A DNA stretch of 64,000 bases from Marasmius tenuissimus (taxonomy: Eukaryota; Basidiomycota; Agaricomycetes; Agaricales; Marasmiaceae). Under the pieces are notes generated by a model. That model did no database searches and was not told the origin of the DNA. It was given only the letters and a program-made list of their open reading frames with translations. Both the position numbers and the translations under genes were made by a program. The stretch is taken from contig JAQOTA010000058.1 in the NCBI GenBank assembly GCA_029532415.1, forward strand, positions 1,364,001 through 1,428,000, given 5' to 3'. Positions 54,960 through 64,000 of this stretch are shown here, one piece after another; within the stretch, counting starts at the first letter, position 1; each line of letters starts with the position of its first letter.

Positions 54960-55674
54960 TGTTACATCCATGCCGGTTCCAGGGTTTCCGAAGGCCTCTA
55001 TCCACCTTCCGGAGATTCCGATACTCGGAATCTACTTTATGTTTTCTCTTCCTTCACGATCCTATCCGGAACATGACTTCGGATTCCGACGTCGTGTCCC
55101 CGGTACTTACGGATCGGAGATACATATTCACCGTTCATCTCCGAGTAGTACGTATACTCTACATTCCGACATTCCGCTCTCCATTCTATCATGACTCATC
55201 CCGTACATTCCATTCTGACACTTCATTTCCGATTCATCTCCGACTCCGGGACTTCACCCTCCGTCTCGGATTCCGTACTGTACATACATTCTCTCCCGCT
55301 CTTGACTCACCTTCAGTACTACGATCGCCGGAACCCCTTCGGAGGTCTCGGAGATCGATACATATATAAGCTAGATACTTCACGACTTGTATTCCTCAGA
55401 ATTAAAATCAACTTGGTTTCCGTTTTATCTCATTCGTCTCATTCCGTCTCTTTATCTCTATCTCCTCTTCATCTTTATCTTCCTTTCCTTCCGGTCAAGG
55501 ACAACTCAACTCAACAGTGTCGTTGGCAAAACCTTCGACTATTGTCCAGCCATCCGTTTGGCCTTCCGGTCGTCGGAATCTCTCCAACTCCGACTAGTCC
55601 ATTCCGGCACGTCGGCTTCCACTCTCTTCCGCTCGGACCTCCGTCCGGGCTGTCTTATCTGCACGATCCTAACA
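54960..55674 (+). repeat. 3' LTR (715 bp)
   Basis: Identical to the 5' LTR except for T at 55660 (C at 47560) by direct line-by-line comparison. Ends GATCCTAACA, followed by target duplication CTTCC. Confidence 0.95.
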
Positions 55675-55703
55675 CTTCCTCTCTTCTACGCCCGCGAACA
55701 TCC

Positions 55704-57456
55704 ATGGTAAATTCCGCAACAAGTTACACCATCCAAAAGGTCTCCGCCACAACGGTGATAATGGCGTTAGCAATTTCGTTGGTGAGAGGCATGGCGCCAT
55801 CCCAACAGACTGTACGATCCTGTACCTGCAGCTCGGAATATCTGTACAGGCATCCAACAGTCCGCTCCTGCAACACCTCTGAGTTACAATCGTTATGGTC
55901 GCCCACTCGTGAAGGACTATCTGGACGCTCTTTACTCACATCGAGCAGTGGCTCTCGCGGCTCCGATTCTGGCCTCATGAATGTGTTCCCCAACTCAACT
56001 GCCACCTCATCCCTTCACTTTAACAACAGTTTTACCAGAGGAAAGAACCCCTTCTACGGTACCTAGAACATCCATAATGGTCGAGATATGAATCTGAATA
56101 TAGGTGCCTCGACCACAGTTGTCAACAGTGCATTCCATTCTCTCCTTCAGTCCTTTTTTTCATTGACCGACTTCAAGATTATGTGAACTGCGCAGAGGAT
56201 CAGGGTGATGAAGATGACGACGAAGACAAGCCTTTCTCCAAAAAGATGCTGAAGATACAGATAAGAGCATTCAACCGCCAACATTCCAAGATAAACAGAA
56301 CCGAACTCAAAAAAATAGATGGTTAGGAGTACTTGGACAGGTGGCAGCGAGTAAGTTGGATTTCACTAGCCATGCGAATGATTGGAACTCATCAGTATGC
56401 CACGCTCAGATAATCATCAGCGATCTTTTTGGAGAGATTATTCCGCCAGCTGACGGAACTGCCCTTCTTGATGCCATGATCCAGCTCTCTTGTATCTCCG
56501 GCCTCGCTCCGAAGTGTCTTTGCATTCAGGATGTTGGCATTCAAGGGCTGGCCCCTATTTCTGAGCATCAGTCTGTGGACGTTGAACTCTATAGAGGGAA
56601 GACTGGAGACGTGGATGTAGCCATGAAGGTGCCAAAGGAACATCCTAGAGCCAACGACAAGCAACTAGAGGTCAGTTTCTGTGTGTTTGACTCACTGCAA
56701 TTCATGCTCACCCTTTGGGTTATCTGGTTCCATAGATATACTTGCAACAAGCTGTAGTGTGGTGAAAGCTGGAACATCAAAACATCTTGCCCTTCCTGGG
56801 TTTGTACTACTTTGATTACGCTCACTCACAGGTTTGCTCAGTCTCTCCCTGGATAGAAAACACTTCCGCGCAGGACGAGATTGACCCGAAGATTGTGTAG
56901 GTCCTCTTTTGACTTCAGCTGTCTTTAACCTGCTGGTTAACAGTTCATTTAGGCTAAGGATATTGCTGACGGCCTCGTTTATCTCCACAAACAAAAGCTC
57001 ATTCATGGCCATTCAAGTGCTGTCAGTCGGTCATTTACGGTCTCTACCATTTTTGAAATCATTCTCATGACCCTCTTTCGAACAGTCCAGTGTCATTGTT
57101 GATTCAGACGGGAATGCTCGCATCAGCGACATAGGACTTGCGCAGCTCCTCAGCAAGACAGTAGACCGAAGTGAAGATGTGTTTCAATTTGGGCGTTTGT
57201 CCTTCGAGGTAAGCCGCTTGTCTTGTCGCGGCATCTCAATTGTTCCCTGAGCGTTGCTCCTCTGCCAGCTCTTCGGGGTACATTAACGAAAGACATCGAT
57301 GGGCTTCGCCAACCTGTGGGCATGCCTGACCCAATGTGGGACGTAGTCAAAAAATGCTTGAGCACCGGTTCATCCGAGTGGCCAAGCGCGTTTGAGATAT
57401 CTGGAGCCCTGTACCAGAACACGTATGTGGAGCCTAAGGGATTGATTGTAACTTAA
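55704..57456 (+). pseudogene. TKL-like pseudokinase, broken paralogue of the 24 kb gene
   Basis: Aligns along its length with 23980-25722. The ATG at 55704 is followed by a one-base deletion relative to the intact copy (ATGGTAAATTCC versus ATGGTCGAATTCC). TAG at 56064-56066 interrupts the shared segment (NIHNGRDMNLNIGAS, TTVVN), and TAG at 56324-56326 hits the GQEYLDRWQ helix. The N-lobe still reads GKTGDVDVAMKV; the catalytic loop is LIHGHSSAV and the DFG site is RISDIGLAQLL. The Ty3 element sits between this gene and its promoter at 46.7 kb. Clearly non-functional. Confidence 0.8.
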
Positions 57457-57800
57457 CATGCAAGTACCCATTCGCGGGCCTGTCAGGTTTGATTAGTTTA
57501 CTTTATTGTGTACTATCTGATACCGACATATGAGGTAGACCTGAAACAACTAGGAGGGCCCCTGAGACGTATATTTGACGCGAGTGCCCGCAGCCGTGAG
57601 AGTAAGTATAGTCACTGTGACTAGGGGAAACTAACGAACTTCCGCTCTCACCGTGATGGTAAAACTCAGTCGGGTCTAACTTTCGCTTTTGGGCATGCCA
57701 CTGGTTCATCGTCCAACTTGACATCGACGACTATGAGCTGGTACTGACGTCCTAGTTCACGCCCGATAGCGCCAACAGAATTTTCATTGGGCTTGATCGC

Positions 57801-58067
57801 TCACAAAATTAAAATACCCACAACCCGATCCGATTCGCTTTCGCTTCCAGAGTCCTTTCTCGTCCACCACTTGATCATCGGTCGTTTTCTTTCCATAGCA
57901 TCTTCGAATTCGCAAGTATCACACTCGGAGGAAACGGCACATCTATAATTTGGGTCGAAAAACGTGGTTACGTTGTACGCTTCACTGCTCAGAATGTAGT
58001 ACGCGTAGCGGGCTGGAAGCCGGATAGCCGTTCCTGTCGAAGACGTTGACACATGGTGCGCCATCAC
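57801..58067 (-). CDS. Small hypothetical protein or gene tail, 88 aa
   Basis: A continuous minus-strand frame from ATG 58067 (MMAHHVSTSSTGTAIRLP) through SSECDTCEFEDAMERKRP to a stop at 57801-57803. It has a paralogous, broken counterpart at about 26110-26330 (SECDNCDFE). Two close cysteines (CDTC) are the only motif. It may be the last exon of a longer duplicated gene. Function unknown. Confidence 0.3.
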   Translation of the reverse strand: MMAHHVSTSSTGTAIRLPARYAYYILSSEAYNVTTFFDPNYRCAVSSECDTCEFEDAMERKRPMIKWWTRKDSGSESESDRVVGILIL

Positions 58068-58261
58068 TGCACAAGAGGGGTGAGCCGGGACGTAAAATTA
58101 GAGGGGCTTGCTCTTATTTGTACACTCACACTCTATATAGTAACACGCACATGGTTGTTCTCTCTCCACCACTAGCTCCAGAAAACCTGATGAATCAATA
58201 CTGAGATACTCACAGTAGGGTTCCCCAGAACTTGAGAAAAAGATACCTGTAGAATGGGGTG

Positions 58262-58830
58262 CTCGGGTTGCAGGGTTTCGAGGAGCTCGACAATTCAAGG
58301 TGAGCGGTCGAGTTCTCGAGAACTGGAGTAGTACTTATGGCGCCTTTGGCTCCCCAGAGCCCGATGAGCAAGGAGGAGACCTGTAGTGCCGGAGAACTGG
58401 ACGGGCCTGGCTCTGAGGAGCTGGATGTCTCGGGATAACCTCTACAGTTCCGTGGAGCTGGATACGTGCTAGCCAACAGCTCAGTTCTGTAGAGCTCCAG
58501 CGTCCATTAACAGCCGCTGTTGGTAATCGAGGGTAGAGTTCCGAGGAGCTGAATGTCTCAAGGTGAGCAATCGAGTTCTCGAGAACTGGAGTAGTACTTA
58601 CGGTGCTTTTGGCTCCCCAGAGCCCGACGAGCAAGGAGGAGACCTGTAGTGCCGGAGAACTGGATGGGTCTGGCTCTGAGGAGCTGGATGCCTCGGGATA
58701 ACCACTATGGCTCCATGGAGCTGGACATGTACTAACCAACACCCCAGTTCCGCAGAACCCGAGAGCGTAGGGATAAGGTAGAGAGATAATCGGCTGCCAG
58801 GAGCAGGCCCTGCGGATTGGGCGAAGCTGC
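58262..58830. repeat. Tandem duplication, about 263-bp unit, two copies
   Basis: GGTGAGCxxTCGAGTTCTCG starts at about 58299 and again at about 58562. The following GAACTGGAGTAGTACTTA, GGCTCCCCAGAGCCCGA, GAGCAAGGAGGAGACCTG and GAGGAGCTGGATG words recur with the same spacing. Both strands give repeated frames (minus: SSSPALQVSSLLxGLWGAK), which reflect the repeat rather than a gene I can support. GAGCTGGA/GAACTGGA words recur within each unit. Confidence 0.75.
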
Positions 58831-59276
58831 ATCCAACCCGACTCACTCTCCAGCTCATGTAGAACTCAATTTACATTGACAATGTGTGTTCGTCTGGTGC
58901 GAGAACGGTTCTGTTTCCTGGCGGGTAGACAATTGGTTGGCCTTGGCAAGCCGCGTATTGTTTGTGTATTGCTGGTCCACTCATTAGTGTAATGAGGATC
59001 GTACTAATCCCCCCCTCAAGAGCTCAAATGATAATTATACTGCTCACTTACCTATGTAGGATAGTTTGAATCAACCGTTGTCAATCATACGACTTGTTAC
59101 AGCTTGTTGCAGTTTGCTCATGTGATACTCGTCACATTGTGACTGGACGCGACTCTATTTATTCCCACCATGCGCCATTCAACGCGACCATCAACTCAAC
59201 CATTTCGACGACGGCCTCATCCTCAGTATCTATCCGCTGGTCCCCACTTTCATTAAAAAAGCCTGTTGACAGCTCG
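58831..59276 (+). promoter_or_regulatory. Intergenic flank upstream of the small 59.3 kb gene
   Basis: No gene seen. Contains pyrimidine/AT-rich patches and no clear TATA box. Confidence 0.25.
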
Positions 59277-59935
59277 ATGCCCAAAGAGCAACAAAACATG
59301 TAAGACCTTCTTGTTGTTCCGTTGTTCAAGCACACTTATATCGCCACGTTCAAATTTCTCCAGGCGCTCGAAATCTCAAAGATCTACCAAACTTCCTCAG
59401 GATGTGAGGCCTCACGCAGAACCAGACCTGTAAGTCTTCTCTTTCACTCTCATCTAAGCATACTCATCCAGTCGAATTCCAATTTCTAGTTTTACACAAG
59501 TTCAAGACCCCTCGCCCCCCCGCTACATTGTCAAAGATTACCAGTGGATGCTGGATCATTACGAACATTTCAAGTGTTGGGACCCTGTTGTACAGGATGT
59601 CATTCATATTGGGAAGCCCGTGCCACCACAATTTGAAGGTGATGTGCGTGTCAAAGTGTATGTGTGCCCACATTCATCTCAACCTTCGTTACTCATTGCT
59701 CCTACCTTGAATCATAGAATCAATTACGACCCGGAGACGCAGAAATTCCTGGAACAGACCATATATGTTGATATCCCTCTGCCAACTGCGCGTCTACGTC
59801 TACCTCGATCGGTGTGTGGTATTCCATCGCTCCCTTCAATGTCCTCCACTCATTCACCCTAATACAAAGCTGCTTGCCTTCCACGAAGAGGTTTACGTAT
59901 GGCTACTAGCCCAGGAACAATACTCTCGTCCTTGA
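59277..59935 (+). CDS. Hypothetical protein of about 135 aa, five exons
   Basis: Starts MPKEQQNM at 59277. Donors and acceptors keep one frame throughout: exon 1 59277-59299, exon 2 59364-59429 (RSKSQRSTKLPQDV), exon 3 from 59490 (FTQVQDPSPPRYIVKDYQWM, CWDPVVQDVIHIGKP). Exon 4 runs from about 59719 (INYDPETQKFLEQTIYVDIP). Exon 5 (LLAFHEEVYVWLLAQEQYSR) ends at TGA 59933-59935. All introns are GT-AG and 50-70 nt. No known domain, signal peptide or membrane helix; mildly acidic with many aromatics. The consistent splicing argues for a real gene. Confidence 0.5.
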
Positions 59936-60159
59936 GGTGAAGCAATAGTGAGCCTCTCGCGCAACAACCAAAACTTCAAACCCGGTTTTTCTTGTATTTA
60001 GTAGTACTGTAATCTGAGTATGTATTTTCAGTTTCTATCTTCATCTTGCGTCTGTACAGTACATGTAGACATCTCCATCCATGTTTTCATAGTGTAGCTC
60101 CGAAAAATTCTCTTACCCTTGACACGCTATACACTTCTATACTAGTAAGATTAAGGACT
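59936..60159. other. 3' flank, no gene seen
   Basis: AT-rich with scattered TGTA words as in fungal 3' ends. Nothing else supported. Confidence 0.25.
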
Positions 60160-60165
60160 TAACCG

Positions 60166-60247
60166 TCGGGCGTATAGCTAATCGGTATAGCGCCCTTTGG
60201 GCGGTCATGCGCATTACGGGCCGGAGTTCGATCCCCGCATTGGCGCC
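60166..60247 (+). tRNA. tRNA-like sequence, probably a degenerate tRNA or tRNA-derived relic
   Basis: TAGCTAATCGGTATAGC fits an A box/D arm (GCTA/TAGC stem) and GAGTTCGATCCCC fits a B box/T loop at tRNA-like spacing. The acceptor ends (GGGCGTA and TGGCGCC) do not pair well. The anticodon arm CGCCCTTTGGGCG cannot give a 7-nt loop, and the T stem has a mismatch. A functional tRNA is therefore unlikely and no isotype is assigned. Confidence 0.3.
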
Positions 60248-60347
60248 TTCCTCGGACAAGTTTATTTTACCTCGGGTGTGACCACGTGTAACGTTGAACA
60301 TTTTAGTTCTTTGTTCTCGAACTACGATCTACAGCATACATCAAATT

Positions 60348-63300
60348 TCAAACTCGGCTGCCCTTCTTCAATAATCCCCTGATTCGCTCGCGATTCCACA
60401 CCGACAGAAAAACTCTGGTATACAAAATAGCCCTGTTCTGTCGCATATAACTCACTGACTTCCGAATTCTCCCCAGGCCACTGTTCCCGCACTCGGCAGC
60501 ACTGCTATTGATAGAGGATAATGAAGAGTTGGTTCCCGTGTAATTCTTGAGGAAACATGCCGGTGAGCATTTCGTATGACCTTTGGCATGAAAGTGATCG
60601 ATGAGGAATAGAGTGTCCTTGAAGAATTCCGGCTCTCGGGTCATGCAATAAGGTGCTAGGGCACATGCAAAGTCGTAGATCAAGTACCGCGGGGCACGCT
60701 TCCAACGAGTAACAATCGCGGAGAAGACATCGTTTCGACCTTCGCTCTTCGGTATGCAATGAAAACCATAACACACACTGTGCGTGCACCATGCACACAT
60801 TATTCCACCTGTTAACCGCTTTTGTCCATAGGTTGAATAGAACTTCCCGCAGTTACCCGACCTCTCTTTCTCTGATGATTGAAACACATCACTATCATAT
60901 TTCAAGCCCGGATACTTTGGGCGAACCCGAATTTGTGGCAGGCTGTAGTAACAACCAGTCTACACACACCAAGTGAGTTCCGATTCTGAGCACGCAAACG
61001 TCAAACTCACCTCTCTCCAGTCTTCAGTATCCTTTCTGTTCGCCAGAGGAAGATTGCCCACTCCATGTCGAGTAAGCGAAGAAAATACTACCCGGGCCCG
61101 TTCGCACATCCATCTACATACCTCAACCGTGTCTTGCGGGTACATTCGGTTCACCTTCCACTCCTCCTCCAGAACCTTCCACACCGCCGGTATCACTGTC
61201 AACTGTGTCGCCGTGTCCCTGGTCGGATTTATGACAAACCCCTCCAAACGCTGCAGTGCACTCCAGTTCACCATTTGTACCGCTGATTCCTTGGCCGCCA
61301 ACTGTTCACCCGGCGTACAAATCAGAATCCTTTCAATTCCATGGGACGTATAGCACCTACCTGAACAAACAGCGAGTGATATAGTCGCTTCAGACCGCTT
61401 TCAGGCACTCTTGACTGTAAGGAGAAGATTCGCACGAACAGGACCCTCAACCATTTCGATACCTTCTCCAATCGTTCGCAGATCGTCCCATAACCCGATA
61501 AGTCAACTTGAGGAACCCCTTCGTCTTCACTCTCTCCATCCTTCTTCTGTCCTTTCGGCTTGGTGCTCTCTACCCAACGCCTCAACAACCGCCGAGTGGG
61601 TTCCTTCCTTGTGTCCGGGATCAACTGTGGCTTCTCCGGGTAGTCCCTCCTCCGAATTGGCGCGCTGACCTCAAGATGCGTGGGTGGCTTGAGAACGTCA
61701 GTGAGGTGCTCCTTCCCGTATGCCAGTGTTATACCATCCCAGATAACACAGTCCGGCTCTTCTCTACACTCCAGACAATGCATATCACCTGAAAAGTCCT
61801 GGAGACCCGCGTACGCGAACCATGCAGACCGAAATAGATCCTCCTTCAGGAACGAGAACCCCTGCCCGGAGTAAACCCTTGACATACTCTCCACGAATGA
61901 CGCAAAAGGGGTGACAGTGCTGGTAAACCTGCTGGTATATTCGTCAAGAAGCTCGTGTGATAACAGAACCGAGTTGTTGAAGTTGAACAACCCGAAGACT
62001 CATGCATCGGGACCAATGAAGCAGTTTTTGCGAGGGTGGCATGTCGGGCAATGAACGACCTCGATGTGCCAGTGTAGTTCCTCTGTCACTGTGTACACCT
62101 TGCATTCCTTTAGGATCCTCTCCGTTCCTTCCAACGCTGGGGAGAGCCTCGTGTTACACCCGCTTCGCCCTCCTCCTCGCAAGTCGATGGTGTTGGGCAC
62201 GCTATTCTTCGGACTCGTTCTAGGATAGTGAGCAGTGTCCGATTGGAGAGAAATCCACTCCGGCGGACGGATAGGAAGGTAAGATATTGACCTCTCTAGC
62301 CCTTGGTTTCCATTGACTGGTTCCACTGATAGTTATGCATCAGTATCCACGGCCACCATAACCTGATAAACATTGACTCACCGACGGCCATCTCCACCCT
62401 GTCTCCGATAGCATCACCATCTCCAAAGTTCTCCAGCGTGTCGTCCCAGTCGCTGTTAACATCCCCAAAGTCGCTGCCCTCCGCCGTTACCCGTGCATTG
62501 AACATCCGAAACGATTTTATCGCCATTTTACGGTGCTCGCAGCTGCTCCACTTCGCATGTCTGTTCGATGAGCACCTCCAATCTCCTCGACCATCATCTG
62601 TACTGATGAACAAAACCACAGCTCGTTTATCCAGCTCGCTTTCATGACTTTTCTCTTCCTGCACCGAAAACATATTCAACCACAGGGTCGCCTCAGCGTT
62701 CAGCTCGCTTACGCGTTCTCTTCGAAAGAGGACGACGAGGCTCTCTGGAGATCATTCAGCTCGCATACAACGGAACTCTCAGGTAAGAACATACCAGCAC
62801 TAGTGTCAGACTCCAGTCGACTGAAATACTCCTTTCTGAACTCCCTATAGCAGTCTTTGTGTACGCATGTCCTTGCGCGGCGACCATCAGGGCAGCGGCA
62901 GTCGAGGTCCACATCGCTTCCAACCTTCTGGGCACGGAAGTGATACCAATTGTCCTTCGTATTGTCTGGTACTCAGCACGTTGAAAACGCAACGAGTCAC
63001 TAGTCATGATCACTCACTGTCGGCGCCATTTGCCTTTTATCCCATCCTTGCACGATAAAAACGAATGTTCCAATATGATAAAAACCGGCTCTTCCTTCCT
63101 GAAACTCCTGTAGATATCGCTCCACCTCTTCCTCGCTGCTCCCTTCCGTCGGCGTAGGGGAATGCCCGAAACCTCCCATATCATCTACGAAGTCGCCCGA
63201 CCCTCCCCCCAAGCCCAGGTCCGAAGTCATCTCGCAACTTGCGGTCGGCACCATCTGAGCTTGCTCAGCCCTCATCGACCCCTGAGGCGGTCTCTCTTTC

Positions 63301-63527
63301 CCTGCTGCACACTTGCGTTGTGACGACGTTTTCATGCTGGACTTCTTGGATGGGCTCTGGTCCTGCCACCCTTTCTTCCTTCGCTTGACATTGAACTTCT
63401 CCACCTCTAATCCATCCAACGACAAAGCCGTGCTCCTTTTTACCCCCCAACTGTCAATTTCTGAATCTGCCTGTGTTTCATCAAGCTTTTTCGACCAAAG
63501 CGCTTGTTTCTGGGATTTCGAGGACAT
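60348..63527 (-). CDS. KDZ-transposase-associated cysteine-cluster (CxC5/CxC6-like) protein
   Basis: Multi-exon minus-strand gene starting at ATG 63527 (MSSKSQKQALWSKKLDE). The N-terminus is charged with an acidic Gly-rich stretch. After a GTGAGT intron (about 63018-62965) comes WYHFRAQKVGSDVDLDCRCP with TCVHKDCYREF. Then come a CPTCHPRKNC cluster, FNFNNSVLLSHELLDEYTSRF and FRSAWFAYAGLQDFSGDMHC. Next is CLECREEPDCVIWDGITLAY, a charged linker and a helical region. The C-terminal block reads GFHCIPKSEGRNDVFSAI, YLIYDFACALAPYCMTREPE, LFLIDHFHAKGHTKCSPACF, NSSAAECGNSGLGRIRKSVS and LSVWNRERIR. This motif set is that of Agaricomycete proteins linked to Kyakuja-Dileera-Zisupton transposons (YDFAC and HxxxHxxC-type metal/catalytic residues). 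No disabling lesion identified, though exon ends are approximate. Confidence 0.75.
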
Positions 63528-63660
63528 GATCGTTGCGACCCGGCCAGGCGCTATTTACCCATGCTGGACGGGATTGATATTCTGCTCACGCCGGACCGAT
63601 CCAAATTTTTGGCTGACATATCCTTTTTCCTCTTCCCAAACCTCCCACTTTCCAACACCC

Positions 63661-64000
63661 ATGGCCACCCGGAGGTCACCGCGCAAAGCTGTTCCTGATG
63701 CCCATGCCCCCGCTCGACAGAAAGCCTCCGAACGTCGCTGTCGGCGATGTCCTGATCACCCCCTTCTTAGGGATTGCAAGGTGAAGCACCCACGACAGGC
63801 CAAGAAGGACGCTAGCACAACTGCCGCTGCCGACTCGACATCCTTGTCACTGTCAGGTATGTACCCCCTCACCTTGTTGTTGTTCAGCAATCGACTTCTA
63901 ACCCAATCTTAACCAGGTGCGAGCGCTACGTCTGTAGTGTTGACTTTAGACCGGGATCTGAATGGCCAACAATCGTTGTCTTCATTGCCGCCGGCGTATC
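63661..64000 (+). CDS. Partial gene, small basic Cys-containing protein (runs off the window)
   Basis: ATG at 63661 in a good context (CACCCATGG). The N-terminus is basic: MATRRSPRKAVPDAHAPARQ, then RRCRRCPDHPLLRDCKVKHP with a CX2C plus a further Cys/His that could bind zinc. A GTATGT donor at about 63857 and CCAG acceptor at about 63917 define intron 1. Its start is 133 bp from the divergent KDZ-type gene, suggesting a shared promoter or one mobile unit. The product is unknown. Confidence 0.45.

Larger units (their letters stand above)
46860..55674 (+). mobile_element. Near-complete Ty3/Gypsy chromovirus-type LTR retrotransposon (8.8 kb)
   Basis: Flanked by the 5-bp duplication CTTCC (46855-46859 and 55675-55679). 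Both LTRs are 715 bp (TGTTACATCC to GATCCTAACA) and differ at one base that I can see (47560 C, 55660 T), so insertion is very recent. Order: 5' LTR, self-primer site, gag, protease-RT-RNase H, integrase with chromodomain, antisense gene, polypurine tract, 3' LTR. RT before integrase plus the C-terminal chromodomain place it in the chromoviruses. One in-frame stop lies in pol. Confidence 0.95.

Noticed and set aside
60166..60247. Functional tRNA gene
   Set aside because: A and B boxes are present, but the acceptor and anticodon arms do not fold properly; kept only as a tRNA-like relic.
1..64000. CRISPR arrays, bacterial operons, insertion sequences or integrons
   Set aside because: Spliceosomal introns, Ty3 element and KDZ-type gene mark fungal nuclear DNA; no regularly spaced direct repeats with unique spacers were seen.

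Overview
The window is nuclear DNA of a filamentous basidiomycete, most likely an Agaricomycete. Genes carry many short GT-AG introns of about 48-95 bp. Tyrosine-kinase-like kinases have the HGDLKG catalytic loop typical of that group. There are also a NACHT NLR-type NTPase, a KDZ-associated cysteine-cluster protein and a chromodomain Ty3 retrotransposon. No prokaryotic features were seen.

Layout. 0.2-6.4 kb: a NACHT NTPase whose predicted exons run in frame into a pseudokinase and then a protein kinase. 7-16 kb: broken 5' pieces of a VPS54-like gene (GARP tethering complex), a minus-strand kinase (9.7-11.6 kb) and kinase fragments. 16.8-18.7 kb: a second kinase. 20.4-21.4 kb: an intact GNAT acetyltransferase. 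24.0-25.7 kb: an intact stand-alone pseudokinase. 27.3-29.6 kb: an intact bestrophin-type anion channel. 29.6-34.2 kb: no confident gene. 34.4-40.0 kb: a second tandem pseudokinase-kinase locus, decayed and hit by two solo LTRs and a 1.17-kb inverted-repeat element. 40.4-43.3 kb: more VPS54-like pieces and duplicated flanks. 43.3-46.7 kb: a roughly 3.4-kb insertion holding an ORF split by a solo LTR. 46.86-55.67 kb: a young Ty3 chromovirus. 55.7-57.5 kb: a broken pseudokinase whose promoter was separated from it by these two insertions. 58-64 kb: tandem repeats, a small unknown gene, a tRNA-like relic, a KDZ-type gene and a partial divergent gene.

The recurring unit is the point of interest. 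The NACHT protein, the kinases and the pseudokinases all carry a short Gly/Asn/Gln-rich segment (core roughly [T/I/V]QN[I/V/F]xxGRDxNxN). In the kinases and pseudokinases this segment usually ends exactly at a splice donor after an Asn-Asn. At least two kinase-family genes share the same promoter block and the same N-terminal KGFD..NGDN signature. This resembles fungal NLR/effector pairs that signal through shared amyloid motifs, and animal RHIM kinases. I infer a kinase-based NLR signalling family undergoing birth and death. Amyloid formation and signalling are hypotheses; the shared segment, tandem arrangement and splice logic are visible in the sequence.

The Ty3 element has 715-bp LTRs differing at one base, a 5-bp target duplication, an 11-nt self-primer match, a candidate -1 frameshift site between gag and pol, one in-frame stop in pol and a spliced antisense gene. 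Intron-exon calls were made by eye from GT/AG sites and paralogue alignment. Family names come from motif recognition without database searches.
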